From NCBI GenBank assembly GCA_016840645.1, contig JAEORY010000080.1, positions 1-11,826 of the forward strand: a DNA stretch of 11,826 nt. Reading direction: 5' to 3'. The notes below the pieces were generated by a model, which had not been told where the DNA came from, did not search any database, and was given only the letters and a program-made list of their open reading frames with translations. Shown in pieces: positions 1-5,176 of the stretch (position 1 is its first letter; each line of letters starts with the position of its first letter). The DNA is from Candidatus Borrarchaeota archaeon (GTDB lineage Archaea; Asgardarchaeota; Sifarchaeia; Borrarchaeales; Borrarchaeaceae). Position numbers and translations under genes: made by a program.

Positions 1-180
1 TTAGAAACTGTACGAACCCTAGCTCCACAGGGCCTCTATCTTCTGCATTCCTATCGGGAGTCTTGTATCCCTGCTTTCCTCCCGATATTCATCACAACTA
101 CTCGGTGCAAAAATATATATAAAGCTAGCGGCTTTCATCCCCCACCTGTCGGAAGGGGACTTCCCGCCGATTAAGTTAAA
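1..180 (+). mobile_element. IS200/IS605-like right end, possible reRNA (omega RNA) scaffold; tnpB not in window
   Basis: Two nested structures are visible. A 9-bp perfect stem pairs 52-60 (TATCGGGAG) with 79-87 (CTCCCGATA). A second hairpin pairs CGGC (129-132) with GCCG (166-169) on the outside and TCCCC (138-142) with GGGGA (155-159) on the inside, followed by CCGATTAAGTTAAAA (167-181). A GC-rich hairpin next to an AT-rich terminus is the known arrangement of IS605-type right ends, which also form the 3' part of the TnpB guide RNA. The tnpB gene itself would lie left of the window. A frame without stop runs from base 1 to the TAA at 172-174, but I do not recognise a TnpB tail in it. If this is a real end, the guide part of the RNA would read into the kynU start region. 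The boundaries are estimates. Confidence 0.45.
112..123 (+). promoter_or_regulatory. TATA-like box upstream of kynureninase
   Basis: ATATATATAAAG at 113-124 is a good match to an archaeal TATA box. It lies within the IS-like end, so a transcript from it would start near 140-150, inside the terminal hairpin, and give kynU a structured leader of about 50 nt. A weaker AT-rich stretch at 171-183 is too close to the ATG for a normal TATA position. That this is the kynU promoter is inferred from position only. Confidence 0.3.
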
Positions 181-195
181 ATATGTGATTAACTC

Positions 196-1437
196 ATGAT
201 CGAATTTGAGCGAAGTCTAGAGTTTGCAAAAGAACTGGACTTGGCGGACCCATTAGCTAAATTTCGAGCAATGTTCCACTATCCCAACTCCATAATCTAT
301 TTTTGTGGCAATTCATTAGGTCTTCAACCAAAAACAGCAAGAACTGAAATAGATCGAATCCTAAAGACATGGGAGGAGATTGGTGTTGAAGGATGGTTTC
401 ATGGGTCAAAAAACTGGTTTTCTTGTTCAGATGATTTAGTAAACAGTTTGGCACGAATTATAGGTGCACATCCAGAAGAAGTTTCAATAATGAACTCTTT
501 GACTGTCAATCTTCATCTTCTTCTAGTAAGTTTTTACCGTCCTACTTCAGACAGACACCGAATATTGATTGAAGAACATGCTTTTCCAAGTGATCAATAT
601 GCTTTAAAATCCCAAATCCGTTTTCATGGCTATGACGTTAATGATTCTCTACTAGAAGTTAAGGCAAGAGCTGGTGAACATACGCTTAGGACAGAAGACA
701 TTATTGAAGCAATAGATGAATCTATCGCCTTAGTCCTTTTTTCTGGAGTCAACTATCTTACTGGTCAAGCATTTGACATGGAAGCCATCACTAAAGCTGC
801 CCATGCAAAAGGGGCAGCTGTTGGCTTTGATCTTGCACATGCAGTAGGAAATATCCCTCTTGAATTGCATGATTGGAATGTAGATTTTGCCGTTTGGTGT
901 AATTACAAGTATCTTAACGCTGGCCCTGGCGGAATAAGTGCATGTTTCGTACATGAACACCACTTTGAAAAAGATCTCCCTCGATTTGATGGCTGGTGGG
1001 GTGGAAAACGTGATACGATGTTCCTAATGGAGCCTGACATTAACCCAGCGCTTGGGGCTTCTAGTTGGCAAATAAGTACACATCCTGTGCTTTTATTAGC
1101 AAGTCTGAAAGCTTCTTTAGACATTTGGGATGAGCTTGATCTATCTCTTTTTCATCAGAAAAGGGAGTTATTGACTGGCTACTTAGAGTATTTGATAAAA
1201 GAACTAGGTCCTGAAAATTACGAGATAATTACCCCTTCAAATCCTAATGAGCGAGGATGCCAACTCTCAATTCGAACTCTCAAAAACGGTAAGAAATTAT
1301 TTGATACATTGATAGACCGGGGGGTAACCGTTGATTGGAGGGAGCCTGATATAATCCGTGTTGCGCCCTATCCCCTATATAATACTTTTGAAGAAGTCTA
1401 TAAGTTTGCAGAAATTCTTGCAGAAGCAGTAAAGTAA
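196..1437 (+). CDS. kynU: Kynureninase
   Basis: PLP-dependent fold-type I enzyme, EC 3.7.1.3, which cleaves L-kynurenine to anthranilate plus L-alanine, or 3-hydroxykynurenine to 3-hydroxyanthranilate. It is cytosolic. The family signatures are in order: YFCGNSLGLQP near residues 35-45, the PLP-phosphate region around 100-103 (NSLT), FDLAHAVGN at 211-219 (D212 should contact the pyridine nitrogen), the Schiff-base lysine K238 in WCNYKYLNAGPG, FDGWWGG at 264-270, and RGCQLS near 353-358. At 413 residues it is full length. The ATG at 196 has no clear Shine-Dalgarno sequence. No other kynurenine, NAD or tryptophan gene is adjacent, so whether it serves tryptophan breakdown, anthranilate supply or NAD synthesis cannot be told here. 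The gene follows closely on an IS605-like end, so its native promoter may have been displaced. Confidence 0.95.
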   Translation: MIEFERSLEFAKELDLADPLAKFRAMFHYPNSIIYFCGNSLGLQPKTARTEIDRILKTWEEIGVEGWFHGSKNWFSCSDDLVNSLARIIGAHPEEVSIMNSLTVNLHLLLVSFYRPTSDRHRILIEEHAFPSDQYALKSQIRFHGYDVNDSLLEVKARAGEHTLRTEDIIEAIDESIALVLFSGVNYLTGQAFDMEAITKAAHAKGAAVGFDLAHAVGNIPLELHDWNVDFAVWCNYKYLNAGPGGISACFVHEHHFEKDLPRFDGWWGGKRDTMFLMEPDINPALGASSWQISTHPVLLLASLKASLDIWDELDLSLFHQKRELLTGYLEYLIKELGPENYEIITPSNPNERGCQLSIRTLKNGKKLFDTLIDRGVTVDWREPDIIRVAPYPLYNTFEEVYKFAEILAEAVK

Positions 1438-1470
1438 TTTTTCTTCGATTTATCGCGACCAATATAGAAA

Positions 1471-1552
1471 ATAGTGGGCTCTGCTTCGTCGCGAGTTCTT
1501 CATAGTCAGCATCATGACTCCGATTGGGACGGCGTGCATCATCACCCACTAT
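1471..1552 (-). ncRNA. Candidate structured small RNA (cloverleaf-like, C/D-box-like); strand uncertain
   Basis: An exact 8-bp stem (ATAGTGGG 1471-1478 with CCCACTAT 1545-1552) closes a 66-nt interior that is clearly more GC-rich than its AT-rich flanks. Inside are three smaller helices: AGTCA/TGACT with a 6-nt loop, CCG/CGG with a 7-nt loop and CTC/GAG. Read on the minus strand, the closing stem runs into GTGATGA, a perfect C-box. CTGA (D'-like) and ATGAAGA (C'-like, one mismatch) follow, and CAGA stands where the D box should be. The length suits an archaeal C/D guide RNA, but the C-D' spacing is long and the D box is not canonical. No tRNA T-loop is present. It could equally be a terminator-like or mobile palindromic element. 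Confidence 0.3.
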
Positions 1553-1688
1553 ATATTGTATCTTAATCTTAAAAATGTATTTTTTCAGATTATTTCACGA
1601 TTTTCTGTGTATACGAGATACGATCAGTATCAATAAAATGAAAAAACAAGTATTATTCTCTTCTAAGAACTTGTAAAATAAAAAGATT

Positions 1689-2228
1689 TTATGAGAAATA
1701 CGAAAATGAGGTGTCCATCTCATCAACGCTTGAATAGTCATCACTGAGACTAGACGGGAAGCTTGCAGTTTTAAACCAGTTGATCAACTGTTGTTCATTC
1801 GTTTCTGTTATCGCTTTGTTCTTTTTCAGAAGTTCCTTGAAGGTTCTCTCTCTTATTGGGATCGGCAATCTTACGCCCGTCCTTTTTTTGACCTCCCAGC
1901 GCAATTTAGAAAGAACATAGCGAATGGGGAACTTCTTCAAGCGTTTACTAATTTCTTCGCGCCCTATGATTCCCAATTTAATGGATTCTTGTATAACCCT
2001 TTCATTATCGATCATAGTATTAACAAAGCAGTCTTCATGAATCACATGATGACCCTGTACTACTATAACGTTGCTAGTAGTTACTTTTTCACCACACAGA
2101 ATACATTGCAGGTTGACACCATCCCTTAATGCCTGTGAGATCAATTCTGATATTACTGTGTATGGTTCTAAACTAATAAAAGGATCATGATTACAGGGCA
2201 GAGAATCTTCACCATAGTCATCTTCCAT
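1689..2228 (-). CDS. Unknown protein with half-LIM-like zinc motif
   Basis: I do not recognise the family. About 179 residues, acidic at the N-terminus. Near residues 42-67 it has C-x2-C-x18-H-x2-C (CILCGEK ... IHEDC), the spacing of the first half of a LIM or other treble-clef zinc site; the matching second half is absent. An upstream CNH at residues 12-14 could donate another ligand. The middle (about 75-140) is Lys/Arg-rich and probably helical, and the C-terminus is Ser/Asp-rich and likely disordered. This suggests a small zinc-binding adaptor or nucleic-acid-binding protein, but that is inference. The start is ATG 2228 or the TTG just before it at 2231; a GGAG site (about 2239-2242 on the complement) suits either. 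A TTTAAAA box near 2279-2285 could be the promoter. It is monocistronic: the upstream methyltransferase gene ends in a T-run. Confidence 0.7.
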   Translation of the reverse strand: MEDDYGEDSLPCNHDPFISLEPYTVISELISQALRDGVNLQCILCGEKVTTSNVIVVQGHHVIHEDCFVNTMIDNERVIQESIKLGIIGREEISKRLKKFPIRYVLSKLRWEVKKRTGVRLPIPIRERTFKELLKKNKAITETNEQQLINWFKTASFPSSLSDDYSSVDEMDTSFSYFS

Positions 2229-2349
2229 CAAAATTCCACTCCGAACTTTCTCAAACGAAACAAAGAATATAATCGTGTTTTAAATACGTTTCCAAATAAA
2301 CACTATTTCAATAAAACCTATGTTCGTAATCCCTTAATCTAACACTTTA

Positions 2350-2365
2350 CAACAACAAAAAAACC
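2350..2365 (-). terminator. T-run terminator of the glycosyltransferase-methyltransferase operon
   Basis: On the minus strand the sequence downstream of the methyltransferase stop reads GGTTTTTTTGTTGTTG. A run of seven T followed by T-rich sequence is typical of intrinsic archaeal termination. No strong hairpin precedes it, and none is required in archaea. Confidence 0.5.
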
Positions 2366-2478
2366 TTTGGGCAACTATTTTAATGCGAATATTCAAAGAA
2401 CCTTAGGGCAACTATTTTTCCCCTGTCGCCCCTAAGAACATTAGGAATGTGTCATACATCTTTTTAATGCGAATCTTC
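2362..2478. repeat. Imperfect partial duplication at the methyltransferase 3' end
   Basis: AACCTTTGGGCAACTATTTT (2362-2381) recurs as AACCTTAGGGCAACTATTTT (2399-2418) with one mismatch. The sequence that follows in the first copy, TTTTAATGCGAATATTC (2378-2394), matches TTTTAATGCGAATCTTC (2462-2478) inside the coding region with one mismatch. The first copy thus looks like a compressed, internally deleted echo of the gene's last 70 bases, as left by replication slippage or a duplication followed by deletion. Confidence 0.7.
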
Positions 2479-3059
2479 CTGAGATGTGCCAGTTCAAAGA
2501 ATCGATACAAATCGTCTACGCTCATTGGTTTTTCATCTTCCCAGATCCATTCTTTCCCTAATTTTTTGTATCCGTAGTTGAGAATCCCCAGCAATCCAGC
2601 GCGATAGGGGACTATGGCAATTACCTTACCTTTCGGTTTAACAACTCGTCTCATCTCTGTTAATGCTAAACTTGGATCTTCGAAGTGCTCCAGCAAACCC
2701 ACGCTCCATACAGCATCAAAAGTGTTTTTACCGAATGGTAAACTGAATGCATCAGTCACAACGAAAGACGTTCTGCTGTGGGTTACGTTACTAGTAGTTA
2801 AGGAATATTTCTTGGCTAATTGCAAGGCAGAGGCTGAAAAATCAGCACCAATTATATCTATACCTTTTACCCGTATTTTCAGCGAGCATTGCGCAGTGCC
2901 ACATCCTACTTCTAAAATTAAGCCTTTGATTCGCTTTCTAGCAAAACGTGCAAATGTAGATGAGAAATAATGCTCCCTTAAAAGGTAGATAAGCGAATGA
3001 AGAGCAGACTGGCGAATATGTTGTTTTTCCCAGACTGAGTCCCATGTATCCCTGCTCAT
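2412..3059 (-). CDS. Class I SAM-dependent methyltransferase
   Basis: 215-residue Rossmann-fold methyltransferase of the Methyltransf_11/UbiE-like type. The motifs are clear: ILEVGCGTA (motif I, 48-56, binds SAM), an acidic D73 at the end of strand 2 (GADFS), DAFSLPF (103-109), FDAVWSVGLLEHF (114-126) and the KPKG turn (141-144). Residues 1-45 form a helical cap and 150-205 a substrate-side region. The substrate is not evident from sequence. The start ATG has GAGG seven bases upstream. It is the second gene after a Dpm1-like glycosyltransferase, 16 bp apart, so it may methylate a lipid carrier, sugar or glycan made by that enzyme; this is inference. The 3' end lies in a duplicated patch, so the last residues may be recently altered. 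Confidence 0.88.
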   Translation of the reverse strand: MSRDTWDSVWEKQHIRQSALHSLIYLLREHYFSSTFARFARKRIKGLILEVGCGTAQCSLKIRVKGIDIIGADFSASALQLAKKYSLTTSNVTHSRTSFVVTDAFSLPFGKNTFDAVWSVGLLEHFEDPSLALTEMRRVVKPKGKVIAIVPYRAGLLGILNYGYKKLGKEWIWEDEKPMSVDDLYRFFELAHLRKIRIKKMYDTFLMFLGATGEK

Positions 3060-3075
3060 TAGAAATCCTCAGAAA

Positions 3076-3780
3076 TTATTTGCTTAATAATTGCCTAAAT
3101 ACTACTCGAAGATAGCCTGGGCCAACTTTAAAGTATCGTAACTTAGAAGTCCCTCCTCCTCTCCTATGATAATGAATCGGAACCTCTATAACCTTAAAAT
3201 CCTTTTTGTAAATTTTTAGATGAATTTCTGGATGTATTTCAAATCCTTCAGATTTAAGTTCTACTTTTTCTATTGCCTTCTGTCTCATAGCACGAAATCC
3301 CGTCGTTAAGTCATTTACACAAGTCTGCAAGAAGAGTTTGCTTAACACATTATATAAGCCACTTATGATAATCCGGGATCGAGGCATGTCTGCTCTCCCT
3401 CCCTTCATATAACGAGATCCGATAACCAAGTCTGCTCCGTTTTTAATCCCTTGAATGAGTTTAGGGATTTCTTTAGGATCATGCGAGAAGTCCCCATCCA
3501 TCGTAACAATAACGTCATTGTTTTTCGCAGCCTTGATTCCCTCCCTCAATGTTAAGCCTACGCCACAAACTCCGTCACTCCGGTGGATGGGAGTCAATCG
3601 AATATTAGTTTCTCTTGCCAATTTGGTGAGAGTTATTTTAGTTCCATCAGTACTATTATCATCCACTACTATAATTTCTCCATCGATCTCAGATGCTCGC
3701 AATACATGGTCTATCTCTTTCACGAGTTTTTCTATGTTTTCTTCTTCGTTATGCGCAGGAACTACGACCGCTACCTTCAT
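3076..3780 (-). CDS. GT2 glycosyltransferase, dolichol-phosphate mannosyltransferase (Dpm1)-like
   Basis: 234 residues, soluble, no membrane segment. It has the GT-A/GT2 motifs in order: VVVPAHNEEENI (5-16), VDDNSTDGT (39-47), the metal-binding DxD within DGDFSHDP (95-102), GSRY (121-124), DLTTGFRAM (157-165) and the C-terminal basic HYHRRGGGTSKL (203-214), which corresponds to the R..G.SKL signature of dolichyl-phosphate mannose/glucose synthases. The expected reaction is transfer of a hexose from a nucleotide sugar to a polyprenyl phosphate at the cytosolic face of the membrane, feeding N-glycosylation or lipid glycans. The GtrA or multi-TM C-terminal domain found in some archaeal homologues is missing, so this is the short Dpm1 form. 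The start ATG has GGAG nine bases upstream. It is first in a two-gene operon with a methyltransferase. The sugar specificity cannot be read here. Confidence 0.88.
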   Translation of the reverse strand: MKVAVVVPAHNEEENIEKLVKEIDHVLRASEIDGEIIVVDDNSTDGTKITLTKLARETNIRLTPIHRSDGVCGVGLTLREGIKAAKNNDVIVTMDGDFSHDPKEIPKLIQGIKNGADLVIGSRYMKGGRADMPRSRIIISGLYNVLSKLFLQTCVNDLTTGFRAMRQKAIEKVELKSEGFEIHPEIHLKIYKKDFKVIEVPIHYHRRGGGTSKLRYFKVGPGYLRVVFRQLLSK

Positions 3781-3872
3781 TAATGTCTTCTCCGGAAGAA
3801 ATCAAGCGTACATTCTCTTTTACTACTCTAATATCACCCTATTGATTAAGAACAATTAGATAATATCGTCTC

Positions 3873-3910
3873 TTTTAACTTAATCGGTGCGAGTTCTTTT
3901 TGAAAAAGAA
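3873..3910 (-). repeat. IS-end-like relic: terminal 15-mer shared with the left-edge IS605-like end
   Basis: CCGATTAAGTTAAAA on the complement of 3873-3887 is identical to 167-181 at the left-edge IS end. Next to it, on the same side as the hairpin in that end, is an exact palindrome, TTCTTTTT-G-AAAAAGAA (3894-3910). The order hairpin then 15-mer is therefore the same. The rest does not match, so this is either a degenerate right end, a preferred insertion site, or a coincidence in AT-rich DNA. The palindrome could also help terminate the GTPase transcript (T-rich CTTTTCTCTT on the complement, near 3925-3936). Confidence 0.3.
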
Positions 3911-3941
3911 GTTAGTTCAGTAAGAGAAAAGGAAAATAGTA

Positions 3942-4664
3942 TCACATTAATTTAATCTCTTCATATGAACGGATCAGTCTAGGAAGTATTTCAAAAACTT
4001 TTTTAACTGCTGGAACAACCTTAAATCGCTGGGAATTCCAATCTGCTTCAATTAAACCGCGCCATTCAAGCCAGTATAATCTAAGTTTTGTTTTATATCT
4101 ACCTAACTCGACCATGTCTGCAATTTGCTCTAAAGCATTGTTCTCAGTACCAATACGATCGATTATACGCAGTAATGAACTTGCACGTAGAATGTTAATC
4201 AATAAAAGTATGAGAAGCGGTCTCATTATGCCATTGCCTATCTTGGCTGAAATTGGTATGATTGGATATCCAGTAAGTCCTAGAAGCCCTCTTATTTCTT
4301 CTACACTCTTTGCTCCAGGTATATCTTGTTTATTAGCTGCTATCACGCAGGGAACTGATGCAACAATCTGTATTTCTTGCATCTCTTGCCAGATTTCATT
4401 GAAATTTTCGATATTAGGATTTGCAGAATCCACCATGAAAATCATGCCGTCAGCTCCTTCAGATAAGATTTGACGCAAAATCGAGAACCTGACAAGTCCG
4501 GGCGTTCCAAAAAGAAAAGCTGGAATGCCTAAAACATCTACTGTCCCATGGTCAAGAGCAACTGTGGTTCCTGACTTATCTAACGAAATAGCTGATTCTT
4601 TGCCAAGTGATTGTACAAGGGTAGATTTTCCAGAACTAAACGCGCCTGTTATTATTATCTTCAT
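3942..4664 (-). CDS. Ras-like small GTPase (COG2229/SRPRB-like) with C-terminal helical/wHTH-like extension
   Basis: 240 residues. The G-domain motifs are G1 GAFSSGKST (7-15), G3 LFGTPGLVRF (51-60), G4 NKQD (111-114) and G5 SAK (139-141). Gly in place of the G3 Asp (GTPG) is usual in the COG2229 branch, but that branch normally continues GTPGQ-x-RF; here Leu 57 replaces the Gln that corresponds to Ras Q61. Residues 150-170 are strongly hydrophobic and helical. Residues 178-240 (TKLRLYWLEWRGLIEAD ... RFKVVPAVKKVFEI) read like a winged-helix, so the protein may couple nucleotide state to DNA or partner binding (inference). The start ATG has GAGGT at a 6-nt spacing. The gene stands alone, divergent from the permease, behind a TATA box enclosed in a palindrome. 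No roadblock/MglB partner is adjacent. Confidence 0.85.
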   Translation of the reverse strand: MKIIITGAFSSGKSTLVQSLGKESAISLDKSGTTVALDHGTVDVLGIPAFLFGTPGLVRFSILRQILSEGADGMIFMVDSANPNIENFNEIWQEMQEIQIVASVPCVIAANKQDIPGAKSVEEIRGLLGLTGYPIIPISAKIGNGIMRPLLILLLINILRASSLLRIIDRIGTENNALEQIADMVELGRYKTKLRLYWLEWRGLIEADWNSQRFKVVPAVKKVFEILPRLIRSYEEIKLM

Positions 4665-4692
4665 TTAAATACCTCAAGAAGACAGCAAAGAG

Positions 4693-4729
4693 TGCGTGAT
4701 ATTCACGCAATTGTTGTTTATAACAATTG
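4693..4729 (-). promoter_or_regulatory. GTPase promoter with two abutting palindromes (candidate operator)
   Basis: On the complement, TTATAAA (within 4716-4724) is a TATA box about 56 nt before the GTPase ATG. It lies at the centre of an exact inverted repeat, CAATTGTT (4708-4715) and AACAATTG (4722-4729). A second exact palindrome, TGCGTGA-TAT-TCACGCA (4693-4709), shares two bases with it and covers the predicted TATA-to-start-site interval (start near 4693). Binding of a dimeric regulator at either palindrome would block TBP/TFB or polymerase; the second could also give a hairpin at the mRNA 5' end. Confidence 0.5.
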
Positions 4730-5040
4730 TGGAAAACAATATCACCAATATGTTAAAGCAGACTCGTTTGCTTGTTACTTTTTAGAGGTTATTGCGTCTT
4801 TATTACATCAAGCTAAACTGCAAAAATTAATGAATTCTCATTCTTCCTGAGGTTTTTTAACTCAAGTCTTTCATTCTTACTTAATTCAAATAGGAATTTG
4901 ATGATTTATATTATAATTTTATTTCTGCTACCTATTTATGTTAAACAGTATGACCGACGTTATTTGTCTTTGAAATTTATGAAGTTCTATATCATTTTGT
5001 TGTGTACAAATGTCTTCTCAGGGGTTGTTTATTCTATACA
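4730..5040. other. AT-rich intergenic stretch, no supported gene
   Basis: This is the middle of the roughly 500-bp divergent region between the GTPase and the permease. Two open frames on the plus strand (4611-4850 and 4898-5152) are low-complexity translations rich in Ile, Tyr, Phe and Lys with no ribosome-binding site; I do not accept them as genes. No RNA gene or repeat array is visible. Confidence 0.5.
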
Positions 5041-5043
5041 TTT

Positions 5044-5095
5044 TGATCGTTATGTAAACTCGCTTGCCATTAACTATTTATATAAGAAACGATCA
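5044..5095 (+). promoter_or_regulatory. Permease promoter: TATA box between inverted half-sites
   Basis: TTTATATAA at 5077-5085 is a near-ideal archaeal TATA box. It lies between two exact inverted 8-mers, TGATCGTT (5044-5051) and AACGATCA (5088-5095), centred 44 bp apart, about four helical turns. Transcription would begin near 5107 and leave a leader of about 70 nt. A second AT-rich box at 5135-5152 (AATATAAAATAAAAT) is an alternative that would give a very short leader. Use of the half-sites by a regulator is inference. Confidence 0.4.
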
Positions 5096-5176
5096 GATAT
5101 TTGCCAATTTCCTAAAACATACACATTGTTTTACAAATATAAAATAAAATAAAAAATTTAAAAATTGGGGAAAACT

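Noticed and set aside
1..174. Open frame on the plus strand from the left edge, possible TnpB tail
   Set aside because: The peptide shows no recognisable TnpB feature and runs through the hairpins; noted under the IS-like end instead.
1280..1549. 89-residue frame on the minus strand overlapping the kynU end
   Set aside because: It is mostly antisense to kynU; its start lies within the structured element and it shows no domain.
1471..1552. tRNA gene suggested by the length and cloverleaf-like helices
   Set aside because: There is no T-loop consensus, no D-loop GG and no 7-nt anticodon loop on either strand.
1791..2129. 112-residue frame on the plus strand
   Set aside because: It is antisense to the zinc-motif gene, rich in Phe/Tyr/Asn as expected for a shadow, and has no ribosome-binding site.
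4898..5152. Possible small hydrophobic protein before the permease
   Set aside because: It is a low-complexity translation of AT-rich DNA, has no Shine-Dalgarno site, and spans the candidate TATA box and half-sites.
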